From Deltaproteobacteria bacterium (lineage in GTDB: Bacteria; Myxococcota_A; UBA9160; SMWR01): a stretch of DNA of 43,956 bases. The notes beneath the pieces were generated by a model that saw nothing but the letters and a program-made list of their open reading frames with translations, was not told the origin of the DNA and searched no databases. The stretch lies in assembly GCA_002729515.1 (NCBI GenBank), contig PBYF01000007.1:1-43956 (forward strand), written 5' to 3'. Below are positions 19,401 to 27,358 of the stretch, piece by piece. A program made the translations under genes and the position numbers. Each line of letters starts with the position of its first letter. Position 1 is the first letter of the stretch.

Positions 19401-19975
19401 GCGACGCCGCCGAGTCGGTGGGAGGACGACCGGCCGACGAGCACACGGCGGCGCTCGCTCCGGTGGCAGCGAGGCAGTCGTCGCTCGGCGAGCAGACCGA
19501 GAAGCTCGCCGAGGCGCTCCACGAGCAGTCGCTCGCCGATCCGGCTGCGCTCGTCGGGCCCGAGGCGGCCCAGGACCCCGCCGTCGCCGAGCAGGTGGCC
19601 GAGCGGCTGACCCGCGCGGCCGAGTTCGTCCTCGAGGCTTCGACCGAGATGGACGCGGCCGGCTCGGCATTGGCCGAGCCCAGCGCGGCGATCGACGCCG
19701 CACGCACTCATCAGGACACCGCCTCGGGAAGGCTCGCCGAGGCACTCGCCCTGCTCGAGCCGCCGCAGCCCGAGGAGCAGCAGGACGACGGCTCCGAGCA
19801 ACAGGAGCAGCAGAAGCCAGGAGAAGAAGAGGAGGACGAGCAGCCGACCGAGACGCCCGAGCAGAGTCGCGACCCCGGGCAGATCCTGCAGTCCGTCCGT
19901 GACCGCGAGGCCGAGCGACATCGCGAGCGACGCGCGCGATCGTCCGGCTACGAGCCGGTAGATCGGGACTGGTAG
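16478..19975 (+). CDS. Giant BatB-BatC fusion: VWA, TPR and long coiled coil
   Basis: 1165 residues from GTG 16478. Residues 1-310 are a BatB-type VWA protein: two N-terminal helices and an adhesion site DVSRSM (Asp99, Ser101, Ser103) with LLITDGEDHD. A membrane helix (WALLVAWIALLVAVLL, about 316-331) runs into four 8-residue LLGSGGGT-type repeats. Then comes LLGVLLGASLGVAPPSAFAA, which looks like a signal peptide, as if a separate secreted BatC had been joined in frame. TPR-like helices begin near 428 (FNAGLDALESGALDDAERLF), followed by some 550 residues of Ala/Glu/Arg-rich coiled coil. An acidic Gln/Glu tract precedes a BatC-like end (DPGQILQSVRDREAERHRER ending in VDRDW). Usual BatB and BatC proteins are each much shorter. 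It overlaps the BatA-like gene by 4 bp. Confidence 0.85.
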   Translation: MSDLRFAEPAFVHALWVVAASLALLFWLEGRGGRLLGDFVATPMQRRIVRRGPGWRRRARFAAIAVSLTATVVALMRPQWGFEFVQSRAVGAEIMIALDVSRSMLAEDVAPNRLERAKAEIRDLLPYLEGDQVGLIAFAGRASVLCPLTPDFGFLRLVLDRVDTRSVTRGGTRLEEPIRKATAGFGPSGDFARVILLITDGEDHDSFPVDAAREAAERGIRILAIGFGDEAGSEILVTDPVTGARGRVTDADGRPVLSRLDGELLRELALVSEGAYVPAGTGVLDLESIFEAHIRPLMRAEGSETGRTIHKDGFQWALLVAWIALLVAVLLGSGGGTLLGSGGGTLLGSSGGTLLGSSGGALLGVLLGASLGVAPPSAFAALEAAPPVRTEELNAGAVPDTTPAADPLDTETTAAARLEIPEVPREAFNAGLDALESGALDDAERLFEAARRSARGDGETRYRASYDLGWVEVARADAQLESEPEQALASLERSADWFREAIALRPAADEPRRNLEIVLARALILADSLAQRESKTLEQRLEAMIEAQRAVNRDARALVEVLDASDDPNAADALRARFKALAVEERQLLAEAGAAAKLAATEHQTLQAVPDAERTPEDAMRVAQLEGLQAHVHRARERVGQARGQLRRRDASRAHRRGAVAVEHLKRAREQLQDPVRILDGLMTDASELAGETRLLAATEIGLAVGPTGDHAAPDWLDTAYLGDVQASITDRTGELDQRFAGAVAQTGTVEDPEQRALLEQVAAAAPHLTRAHDHFVEAGDALDGNDVSAGAETQLQALEALALAREQLLDLRGLIELVYRDEQRIASVLEPPTASNAAAPGNDVPAASLDEYVPALVALQQRNLDRAQRLTTMIEEVRGQLETPDATAPDTTPAEQVDAERKRLEMADGLLALTESAMRGALGSFGELGSNDDATEQSRTRVGSAVKGLEALRRLFFSIVEHLRDTIRRQAELSDAAESVGGRPADEHTAALAPVAARQSSLGEQTEKLAEALHEQSLADPAALVGPEAAQDPAVAEQVAERLTRAAEFVLEASTEMDAAGSALAEPSAAIDAARTHQDTASGRLAEALALLEPPQPEEQQDDGSEQQEQQKPGEEEEDEQPTETPEQSRDPGQILQSVRDREAERHRERRARSSGYEPVDRDW
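17465..17568 (+). repeat. 24-bp in-frame tandem repeat at the BatB-BatC junction
   Basis: Four full 24-bp units start at 17465, 17489, 17513 and 17537, with a partial fifth from 17561. Each unit encodes LLGSGGGT or LLGSSGGT/A. They lie exactly between the BatB membrane helix and the signal-peptide-like start of the BatC part. The unit length keeps the frame, so copy number could change by slippage without breaking the protein. Confidence 0.9.
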
Positions 19976-19986
19976 GTTCTCGCGCC

Positions 19987-21828
19987 ATGCTTCGTGCACC
20001 TCGCCCGACCGCAGCTTCGATCGCCGTGCTCCTGATCTCGATCGGCGCGTCGGCGATCGCTCCGGCAGCCGCCGTCGCCACACCGCAGGCGCAGCTTCGG
20101 GTCGAGCGTGGCCCGTACTATGTCGGCGACCCCATCGAGCTGCACGTTCAGGTGACTGGCTTCGAGCGCAGTCCCGAGCCGGTCTGCAACGCCGAGGCCC
20201 CAGCCGGCGCGACACTCACCCTGGCGGCGCTCGTCCCGAAAGTGAGCAGCTCGGTCCGCATCGGCGACGGACAAATCACGCGTGTCGAGACCGTGACCTA
20301 CACGTGCCAGTACGTGCTGGTGGCGAGCGGGGCGGGGCAGCTCCGCCTCTCGCCGATCGAGATGCGGCAGGGGAGCGTCGTCGCGACCACGCGTCCGCAA
20401 GCGATCACGGTTCAGAAGATCCCCTTCGACGACCGGATGCGAATTCGCGTGGTGCCCGAGACGCGCTCGGTCTACGTCGGGCAGCAGGTGCCCGTGCGCA
20501 TCGAGTGGTGGCTCGACCCGTCACTCGACCAGGCGATCGGCAGCTATGCAATTCGCAGCGTGCTCTTCGACGACGCCGACACCTTCCGCTTCGTCGACGA
20601 AACCGTCGCGAAGCGAGGCGACAACAACCTCAAGATCCACACGGCCGCGGGCGAGATCGCCCTCGCGGCAAAGGTCGAACAGCGGACGGAGAACGGTCGC
20701 AACTATCTGGTCATCGCGGCCGAGCGCCGCATGGTGCCGCTGCGCTCCGGCACCTACGAGCTAGCGCCCGCCTCGGTCAACGCCGACGAGGTGATACGCT
20801 GGCAGCGCAATCTCTTCGGCTCACGCCGGCCGATGGCGACGCGGCGGCTATTCGCCCGGGACGAGCCGCTCACGCTGACCGTCGGGGCCGCCCCCGCGGC
20901 GGGCCGGCCCGGGAGCTTCGGCGGTGCGATCGGGCGCGGCTTCTCACTGGACGTGGCGGCAGACCGCAGCGTGGTCCAGCTCGGCGACCCGATCACGCTG
21001 ACGCTGACCGTGCGCGGAGAGGGTCAACTCACGACTGTCGGGCTGCCGCCACTCGATCGGGGCGACGCGCTGCCCCCCGACCGGTTCCGGCTCTCGGGCG
21101 ACGCGCCGCCGGGTGAGATCACCGAAGGTGCAAAGCGCTTCGAGGTGTCGGTCCGCGTCCTCGACGACGCGGTGAGCGAGATTCCCGAGATCGAGTACGC
21201 GTGGTTCGATCCAGAGCTCGGCACGTACCAGACGACGCGGTCGAGACCGATCGCGCTGTCGGTACGGCCAGCCGAGGTCGTCTCAGCCGCGGACGTGGTG
21301 GTCGGACGACCGGACTGGGCGGCGGGCATCGAGGCCGCGGCGACGGCGGACGCCAAATCGAATGCCGCGGGCGAGGCGAGCAGGCAGGGCAGCCTGTCGC
21401 TGATCGGTGCGGACCTGTCGATCGAGCGGCGCATCGATCGGCTGCTGCGTGTGCCCGGCCCCGCCCTTCCCGCCCAGGTGGCGCTCTACGGAGGTGGCCT
21501 GGCGCTGCTGGTCGGCGCCGTGCTGTGGCGGCGCCGCGATGCTGCCAGCCCTGACGTGGCCCGCCTGCGGGCAGCGCACCACGCCCAGCGCGCCCGCATC
21601 GATGCAGCTGCGGAGCTCGGCCCACGCGAGGCGCTCGCCGAGATCGCGGCCGCACTGCGCGAACTCGGAGCTGTCGCCGCAACGTCGAGAAGCCCGGCGG
21701 TCGATGCCTTCGTGTGCGAGTGCGACGAAATCCTCTACGCGCCGACACCGGTCGACGACAGCGACCTGCACACGCGCATCGAGCGCGCCCGCGCGCTGGC
21801 CGACGCGATGCTCGAGGCAGCGCGATGA
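19987..21828 (+). CDS. batD: BatD family protein
   Basis: 613 residues starting 11 bp after the fusion gene. A signal peptide (AASIAVLLISIGASAIAPAAA) leads to tandem Ig-like beta domains, beginning LRVERGPYYVGDPIELHVQV and again RSVVQLGDPITLTLTVRGEG, the pattern of the BatD (oxygen tolerance) family. One C-terminal membrane helix (VALYGGGLALLVGAVLW, near residue 500) and a cytoplasmic helical tail follow. Two internal Cys residues (in PVCNAEA and TYTCQYV) could form a disulphide. BatD is thought to be a periplasmic component working with VWA proteins. The stop overlaps the batE start as ATGA. Confidence 0.92.
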   Translation: MLRAPRPTAASIAVLLISIGASAIAPAAAVATPQAQLRVERGPYYVGDPIELHVQVTGFERSPEPVCNAEAPAGATLTLAALVPKVSSSVRIGDGQITRVETVTYTCQYVLVASGAGQLRLSPIEMRQGSVVATTRPQAITVQKIPFDDRMRIRVVPETRSVYVGQQVPVRIEWWLDPSLDQAIGSYAIRSVLFDDADTFRFVDETVAKRGDNNLKIHTAAGEIALAAKVEQRTENGRNYLVIAAERRMVPLRSGTYELAPASVNADEVIRWQRNLFGSRRPMATRRLFARDEPLTLTVGAAPAAGRPGSFGGAIGRGFSLDVAADRSVVQLGDPITLTLTVRGEGQLTTVGLPPLDRGDALPPDRFRLSGDAPPGEITEGAKRFEVSVRVLDDAVSEIPEIEYAWFDPELGTYQTTRSRPIALSVRPAEVVSAADVVVGRPDWAAGIEAAATADAKSNAAGEASRQGSLSLIGADLSIERRIDRLLRVPGPALPAQVALYGGGLALLVGAVLWRRRDAASPDVARLRAAHHAQRARIDAAAELGPREALAEIAAALRELGAVAATSRSPAVDAFVCECDEILYAPTPVDDSDLHTRIERARALADAMLEAAR

Positions 21829-22709
21829 GTGGACTCCTCCTCACCCGGCGTCGGATCGGCTCCTCGCTGCGGGGTCGCGGCCGGGCCGTCTGGACGCGCG
21901 ATGCGGCGATCGGCCTGCTGCTCGGGCTGACGCTCACGCTGGCCATCCCCGCAGACGCGACCGCAACGGACCGCGAGCGCGAGCGGATCGACCAGGCCGT
22001 CGACACCTACTCGCGCGCGATGGAGAGCGCAGCGCGAGACGAACGCCTCGCGCTATTCGCCGAGGCCGAGCGCCTCTTCGCGGCGGCGATCGACGCCGGC
22101 GTCCACAACGCCGACATCGAGACGAACCGCGGCAATGCGGCCCTGCAGGCCGAGCGTCCCGGCGCGGCCATTCTCGCCTACCGGCGCGCCCTGCTGCTCG
22201 ACACCAGCCACGAACGCGCGCGTCAGAACCTCGCCCACGCCCGGGGCCTGCTGCCCGACTGGGTTCCGACGCCCGCCGAGGGTGGTCTCGGCGACACGTT
22301 CTTCTTCTGGCGCGAGCAGCTTCCGGCCGCGCGGCTCGCGGTGCTGGCCGCGGCCTGCTTCGCGATCGGGGCGGCGTTGCTCGCGGTGTCATTGCTGCGA
22401 CCGAGGCCGGGCCTGCGGCTGGCGGCCGGGGTGGCGTTGGCAATCTGGGCCGCGCTGCTCGCCTCTGCGGCCTTCGATCCACGGCGGGCACAGCAGGATG
22501 CGGCCGTGGTGATCGCGACAGAGGCCACTGCGCGTGCGGCGGACTCGCGCAACGCCCCCCGCCGCTTCTCCGAAGCGTTGCCTGGTGGCACCGAGCTCCG
22601 CATCATCGAGGACCGGGGGGGCTGGCTGCACGTCGAGCTGCACAATGGCCGCAGCGCGTGGCTGCTCGATTCGGCCGTGGCCCGGGTCGACGCGCCGCAC
22701 CCGAGGTAA
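21825..22709 (+). CDS. batE: BatE-like TPR and SH3-domain protein
   Basis: 294 residues from ATG 21825 (ATGA overlap). A signal anchor near the N-terminus (IGLLLGLTLTLAIPADATA) is followed by TPR helices (LFAEAERLFAAAIDAGVHNA, NRGNAALQAERPGAAILAYR). Two further membrane helices come next (AARLAVLAAACFAIGAALLA, LAAGVALAIWAALLASAAF) and a C-terminal bacterial SH3-like domain (LPGGTELRIIEDRGGWLHVE). This is the normal BatE layout and closes the operon. The 268 bp after the stop contain no gene and no convincing terminator; the region is the convergent junction with pqiB. Confidence 0.88.
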   Translation: MSGLLLTRRRIGSSLRGRGRAVWTRDAAIGLLLGLTLTLAIPADATATDRERERIDQAVDTYSRAMESAARDERLALFAEAERLFAAAIDAGVHNADIETNRGNAALQAERPGAAILAYRRALLLDTSHERARQNLAHARGLLPDWVPTPAEGGLGDTFFFWREQLPAARLAVLAAACFAIGAALLAVSLLRPRPGLRLAAGVALAIWAALLASAAFDPRRAQQDAAVVIATEATARAADSRNAPRRFSEALPGGTELRIIEDRGGWLHVELHNGRSAWLLDSAVARVDAPHPR

Positions 22710-22977
22710 CAGCCCCGCCTCCGGAAGCGCTGCCCCGATCCGAAGCCCCCCCCACAGCGGGGACCTGAACAAACCGCTTCCCTTCCCCGCCCTCATTCTA
22801 CGAAACCTCTCGACATCAGAACAGCCAATGCACAGCTTCAACTTACCTGTTCGAATATTCAGCTTGGCTTGTCTGCCTCCCCGACCGCGGCGCAGCTGCG
22901 GGGCGGCAGGCGTCGGACACAAAAGAAACGAGTCGAGAGACACGCCAGGGCCTTTCTCGGCAACCAGGGTGCCCGAG

Positions 22978-24354
22978 TCACTGGTGCTTCTTGCTGAACA
23001 GCCCCTTGAACCAGTGCAGTGCGTCGCCCTTCTTCCCGCCTTCAACCTTGTGATGCAACTTGACGGGCTCCCCCTTGGGGGGCGACTCGAGACTTGGGGA
23101 CCAGCCCTGCCAGGAATCCCTGGCCTTCGGATGAAGCTCGAATACGGAACCCCTGGCAACCGGCTCTCCCGTTGAATCTGGGGTTGCGAACGCAACCCCC
23201 CCCTTGACCAGTGACTCAAGCGAGTTTGTGTGGATGTGAAATCCTGTGAGCGAGAGATCCGCAGAGATTCCGCTGGTATTCCAGAAGACCGTATTGCTTC
23301 GCACGAACTTCTCATAGGGAGTGTCGATCTGAATCAGGATACCGACGCTGCGCCCGTCGGGGTGCAGGTCATGATTCAGCACTCTACCCACGACCATCTC
23401 GCGGTAACTCACCGGATCGCCCTCCTCGATCGAGCCGAGCTGCGAGGCCTCGAGGGTGATGTGCAGGCCTAGCTGCTCCAGGTAGCTGGCCTTCGACTGC
23501 TCTTTGTTGGAGTAGAGCTGAAAGGATGCACCTTCCTTTGCCGCCTCTCCCTGTTTGCCGAAGGTGTCGAAGGAGACACCGCCCTGGATGAAGGTTATCG
23601 CGGACTCGAGGTGAAACTTCACACCGGAAACGCCTGCCTTGAGATCGAACCCGCTCGCGTTCCAGAAGCGGCTATTCGCCCGAACGAAGTTCCGATAGGG
23701 CTCATTGATGAGTGCCTCGAGAACGAGTTTCTCCCCGTTGAATTTGTAACGACCGATCGCACCGACGATCACATCGCGGTAGATGACTGGCGAGCCCACC
23801 TCGACTCCGTGGAGCCGATTCGCGTGCAACTCGACCCGGATGCCCTGCCAACCGAAAGCATCGAGCGGAGGCTCCGGAAGGCCAGTGAATTTTTTCTTGG
23901 CTCCTCCGCCCTTCTTCCCGGGATCCATCGCGATGTAATCACCGGAAACGAGCGTGCTCAAACCAGAAACACCGCCTGTTCCCAAGCGAGGCTTGACGAT
24001 CCAGAAGCGAGTACCCTTGACGAGATGCGTCGCGCTCTCACGGTGCAGCCTGGCGGTGACGATCACGTCATCGAACTCTCCACCGACGTTGATCTGCTCG
24101 ACCATTCCGATCGAGACACCGAGGTATCGAATCGGAGTCTTTCCCGCGGTGAGACCGTCGGCATTCTGGAAGCTGATCGTCACCGTAACGCCGCGTTCTT
24201 CCCAGGCGCGGTATGCAAGCGTGAGCCCGATGACGGCAGCTACCAGGGGAATGATCCAAAGGGTCGAGAAAGACAACCGCCCTCCCCTTTTCCCGCGTAT
24301 GACGGCGGTAGGGAGTTCGTCCTCCACTTCATCTCGTGTGGTCGAATCACTCAC
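22978..24354 (-). CDS. pqiB: PqiB-like protein with three MCE domains
   Basis: 458 residues from GTG 24354, chosen because GGAGG lies five bases upstream and the start overlaps the preceding pqiA stop by 8 bp. One N-terminal membrane helix (FSTLWIIPLVAAVIGLTLAY) is followed by three MCE domains, beginning near VTVTISFQNADGLTAGKTPI, IRVELHANRLHGVEVGSPVI and LHITLEASQLGSIEEGDPVS. PqiB proteins form periplasm-spanning tubes for lipid traffic between membranes. A basic C-terminal tail (KKGDALHWFKGLFSKKHQ) is present. No PqiC-like lipoprotein gene follows; the next gene is the convergent batE. Confidence 0.93.
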   Translation of the reverse strand: MSDSTTRDEVEDELPTAVIRGKRGGRLSFSTLWIIPLVAAVIGLTLAYRAWEERGVTVTISFQNADGLTAGKTPIRYLGVSIGMVEQINVGGEFDDVIVTARLHRESATHLVKGTRFWIVKPRLGTGGVSGLSTLVSGDYIAMDPGKKGGGAKKKFTGLPEPPLDAFGWQGIRVELHANRLHGVEVGSPVIYRDVIVGAIGRYKFNGEKLVLEALINEPYRNFVRANSRFWNASGFDLKAGVSGVKFHLESAITFIQGGVSFDTFGKQGEAAKEGASFQLYSNKEQSKASYLEQLGLHITLEASQLGSIEEGDPVSYREMVVGRVLNHDLHPDGRSVGILIQIDTPYEKFVRSNTVFWNTSGISADLSLTGFHIHTNSLESLVKGGVAFATPDSTGEPVARGSVFELHPKARDSWQGWSPSLESPPKGEPVKLHHKVEGGKKGDALHWFKGLFSKKHQ

Positions 24355-24958
24355 CTGGCCTCCTTCCTTCATCCCAGATCACACGCGGATCGAAGCTCGA
24401 CGCAGCAAACATTGTCAGCACAACGACGGCAGCGAAGCAAGTCGCCCCGATACCTGGATCGATTGTCGCGACCTCACCAAGCCGAACCAATGCCACCAGA
24501 ATCGAGAGCATGAACATGTCGATCATGGACCAGCGACCGACATACTCGATGACGCGAAACAGGCGGCTTCGCTCCCGTCGGCCCAGCGCAGGGTCCACGT
24601 GCAGTCTGACGAGCAGGGCGCTGAGCCCAACGATCTTGAGCAGCGGAACCACGATGCTGGCAAAAAAGACCACGGTGGCGATCTCCCACATCCCCGACCC
24701 GTAGAGATGCTCGACACCGCTCAAGATCGTTTCGGACTGTGCCTTTCCGAGGATCGTCACCGTCATGATGGGAAAGTAGTTTGCCGGTACGTAGAGGAGT
24801 GCGGCGGCGATGAGCAGCGCCCAGGTACGCTGCTCCGGGTATGGCTTCCTCGAGCGCAGGTGCTCACCGCAGCGGGGACAGTGTGCAACGATCCCGTCTT
24901 CAAAAGACGGCATAATGGAGCGCAGCGTACAAACCGTGCAGGCGATGACAGCAGTCAC
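24347..24958 (-). CDS. pqiA: PqiA-like inner-membrane protein (second copy)
   Basis: 203 residues starting at GTG 24958, which overlaps the stop of the first pqiA (GTGA). A short zinc-ribbon-like start (CTVC, CPRC) precedes four membrane helices with the PqiA signatures ALLYVPANYFPIMTV and GSGMWEIATVVFFASIVVPL. E. coli PqiA is a single protein with two such halves; here each half is a gene. It is expected to be the membrane partner of PqiB. Confidence 0.92.
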   Translation of the reverse strand: MTAVIACTVCTLRSIMPSFEDGIVAHCPRCGEHLRSRKPYPEQRTWALLIAAALLYVPANYFPIMTVTILGKAQSETILSGVEHLYGSGMWEIATVVFFASIVVPLLKIVGLSALLVRLHVDPALGRRERSRLFRVIEYVGRWSMIDMFMLSILVALVRLGEVATIDPGIGATCFAAVVVLTMFAASSFDPRVIWDEGRRPGE

Positions 24959-25578
24959 GCTGGGACTCGTTCTTCTTTGATGGGAAGGCGATTCCAGATT
25001 TCTCGACTATCGACCGCGTCGTAGGACGCAGTCGAAGTGACAATCAGCCCCAGGTAGGCCCAGAATCCAGCGCCGAGATCGATATTCGCAAGCTGGCTCA
25101 ACTTGATCACGGCCACGAAGATGCCCAATAGATAGACCTCGAGCATCGCCCACGGCCGAAGGATCTCGAGGTGCCGGTACAGAGGACCCAGATACGACGG
25201 CGCTCGCCCTCGGTGAGTCTGCCACAAGACCCAGCCGAACCCCGAGAGGTGGAGCAGCGGTGCCAGCACACTCGCGAAGAAGATCAGAAGCCCCAGGGGT
25301 GCGTAGCCGAGTTCGATCAGGTTTCCGACCCCGCTGATGATGCGATTTCCCTGATCGCGCCCCGCGAACTCGAAGGTCATGAAGACAGAGAAATTTGCAA
25401 TCGCAAGCAGCAGGAGCGATGCGACCGTCAGCGTCAGTGCACGTTCGATCCCACCCGGCTTCTCTCGGTACAACACGAGAGTGCATCCGACACATCTCGC
25501 GGACTGTCCGGGCAAGAGTCCTATCCGCCGCTGGAGCAGACCACAGTAACAACACTCGATCTCGGTCTGTTGCGTCAT
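24955..25578 (-). CDS. pqiA: PqiA-like inner-membrane protein (first copy)
   Basis: 207 residues from ATG 25578. The N-terminal zinc ribbon is ECCYCG...CVGC, followed by four membrane helices with PqiA-type sequence (LLLLAIANFSVFMTFEFAGR, ELGYAPLGLLIFFASVLAPL). It is the first gene of a tightly overlapping pqiA-pqiA-pqiB operon. The Shine-Dalgarno is weak; a slightly longer start near 25602 is possible. The 205 bp upstream, to 25783, contain no recognisable gene. Confidence 0.9.
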   Translation of the reverse strand: MTQQTEIECCYCGLLQRRIGLLPGQSARCVGCTLVLYREKPGGIERALTLTVASLLLLAIANFSVFMTFEFAGRDQGNRIISGVGNLIELGYAPLGLLIFFASVLAPLLHLSGFGWVLWQTHRGRAPSYLGPLYRHLEILRPWAMLEVYLLGIFVAVIKLSQLANIDLGAGFWAYLGLIVTSTASYDAVDSREIWNRLPIKEERVPA

Positions 25579-25783
25579 GATGCCACGAGATGAAAGTAGC
25601 ATGATCGGACGAGGATCATGGCCGCCTCCACACCGAGAAGCGGCCCTAACGCGACAAGTGGAACGGGGCGACTGCAGAAGCACGCCGCGGACGGCCGGCT
25701 CCGCGGTGGGTTCCGGGTTCGCGGTGCAGGTGCCCCCCATCGCTGGTCTTTGAATCCCGTATCGGGGCCGGTTCCCGTTCCTC

Positions 25784-26041
25784 TCAGCGAGTGGAGGGGA
25801 GCAGACCTTGCTCGAGGATCGCTTCGGCGACCTCGTGCGCCGCCAGGGCGTGACCCTTGGGTGCGTAGTCAGCCTCGGTTCTCGGCACCTTGTGTTCCAG
25901 AAGAACGTGGCGGAAAAAGAGTTCGGCGAGCACCGCCGCCACACAGAACGAAAATGTCACCAGGAGCAGCCGCGCCAGCCAGCGGCGGAGACCGCGCCGC
26001 TGGCTGGATTGGCCATCTCTACCCTTCTTGAAGCGGCTCAC
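25784..26041 (-). CDS. Small membrane-anchored protein, perhaps a truncated SGNH-hydrolase N-terminus
   Basis: 85 residues from GTG 26041. A basic N-terminus (FKKGRDGQSSQRRGLRRW) is followed by one membrane helix (LLLVTFSFCVAAVLAELFF) and about 40 soluble residues. The layout, and especially AELFFRHVLLEHKVPRTEAD, resembles the anchor region of SGNH/GDSL-type hydrolases, but the stop comes before any catalytic block. It could be a remnant or a small membrane protein. Its GTG overlaps the stop of a short upstream frame (GTGA), which hints at coupled translation. Confidence 0.4.
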   Translation of the reverse strand: MSRFKKGRDGQSSQRRGLRRWLARLLLVTFSFCVAAVLAELFFRHVLLEHKVPRTEADYAPKGHALAAHEVAEAILEQGLLPSTR

Positions 26042-26160
26042 CGAAATTGGAATATACAGGCTGACGGCAGGCGGCCCGGATCGGGTGCCTTGGGATCCGC
26101 ATCATCCGGGACCGAAATCGGCCCCTGCGCACACCAGAATTCGAAGTTGCCGGCTCCCAT
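26038..26160 (-). CDS. Very small ORF overlapping the next start
   Basis: A 40-residue frame from ATG 26160 (MGAGNFEFWCAQGPI...) ends at TGA 26038, overlapping GTG 26041. There is no clear Shine-Dalgarno, and the frame is also open further upstream. Only the GTGA overlap and the lack of other content in 26042-26258 support it. Confidence 0.22.
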   Translation of the reverse strand: MGAGNFEFWCAQGPISVPDDADPKAPDPGRLPSACIFQFR

Positions 26161-26258
26161 CTCGCAGAGTGGGACACCTGCAGGAGAGAGGGCTGCCTTG
26201 CCGCTGGAATCGGATCCGGTTGGCCGGTGGTTTTCTGGCGAGACGCCGGAGAGCCCAG

Positions 26259-27038
26259 CTAGCGCACTGAAACTACGCTCGCGATGTGCTGCACCCACAA
26301 GGGGATCAGACTCGCCCAGTACGCCACCATCCAGGTCAGACCGATGAGCCCGCCCCACGCCTTGGCACCGGTCCTCCGGTTCCGCCGGTGGATCGAGTCA
26401 CGCAGGCCTTCCCGCCACCGGACCCGCGGCACCGAGCCGGTTGGCGGCTGTGTCCGAGCTTCTGCGCGCAGAGATCGGAGGTGGAAGACTTGCCACGGCA
26501 GATAGACACCGCCAAACAGCAGGCTCAGCCGAAGGAGGCCAAGACTGCCAACGGGCGTATCGCCCGCGGCGTACAGAAACGCGCTCGCCGTCGTGTTGGC
26601 GGCGAATATGATCAACCATCCCAGCTCTTCGTAGAGGTAGCGATCGAGGCGCTTCGTCAGGATCGCATTCCAGACGAATCCCTGTGAGATCAAGACTTGC
26701 ACCACCATGACCCAGGAAAGGCCGTTGACCCAGCCGACCTGCTCGACGTTGAGCACGCGGATCACGTGGGAGAACTGGTAGATGTACGCCACCTCGGAAA
26801 AAGTCGCGAGAACACGGGTCAGGAAGATCGAACTGAGCGGATTGTCGTGGAAGACGATGTTGTCGAGATAGCGGTTGGGGAAGAGACAACGAAATGCGGA
26901 GACCGCGAGGAGGATCAGCCCGGGTACGACGACGTGCGGATCGGGAGTCGCCAGCGCAAGCAGACTTGCGATGAGATAGGCGTTTAGCAGGGCGCCGAGC
27001 TTCAGCAGCCAGAGGAGGGTCCTGAAATCACTCGGCAT
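26259..27038 (-). CDS. Multi-pass membrane protein of unknown function
   Basis: 259 residues from ATG 27038; GGGAG lies about 11 bases upstream, and a TTG nine bases earlier is an alternative start. There are about seven hydrophobic helices (TLLWLLKLGALLNAYLIASL, WVMVVQVLISQGFVW, ELGWLIIFAANTTASAFLYA), a basic loop near residue 205-225 (VRWREGLRDSIHRRNRRTG) and a final helix. I recognise no family. It is followed by two very small frames on the same strand and is divergent from the BON lipoprotein gene. The 320-bp divergent gap (27039-27358) holds no gene; the only structure seen is an 8-bp palindrome CTGATCAG at 27272-27279. Confidence 0.75.
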   Translation of the reverse strand: MPSDFRTLLWLLKLGALLNAYLIASLLALATPDPHVVVPGLILLAVSAFRCLFPNRYLDNIVFHDNPLSSIFLTRVLATFSEVAYIYQFSHVIRVLNVEQVGWVNGLSWVMVVQVLISQGFVWNAILTKRLDRYLYEELGWLIIFAANTTASAFLYAAGDTPVGSLGLLRLSLLFGGVYLPWQVFHLRSLRAEARTQPPTGSVPRVRWREGLRDSIHRRNRRTGAKAWGGLIGLTWMVAYWASLIPLWVQHIASVVSVR

Positions 27039-27358
27039 CGACGGCAAGACTCCCGCTGCCTGAAGGGGTCGCGGACACCGTCATCGAACCTCCGCGCGCC
27101 AGAGGAGACGACCGCCCGCGGGGTGGAAGTATACGCCTGAGGGCCGGGGGGCAAATTTCTTCCCACGCTCCATTCTCACCGGCTGTGCGAGGCGAAGGTT
27201 CGTGTCTCGTCGTTGCTGCCCTGGGGCTTCACGGAGACTCCCCCACCGGCCACAGATCAAGACTGAATCAGCTGATCAGGGGGCCGCCTTCCTCAATCTG
27301 CTATGACCTGGGTGCTTATGCGTTGTCCATTCGAAGCCGGACCACAAGGAGTGTAAAC

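Noticed and set aside
18149-20215. A minus-strand frame of about 688 codons inside the BatBC fusion
   Set aside because: Composition mirrors the Glu/Ala/Arg codons of the sense strand, and no domain, signal or plausible start is present.
23196-23203. A second frameshift at the 8-G run inside pqiB
   Set aside because: The run is in frame there, and the MCE domain continues normally on both sides.
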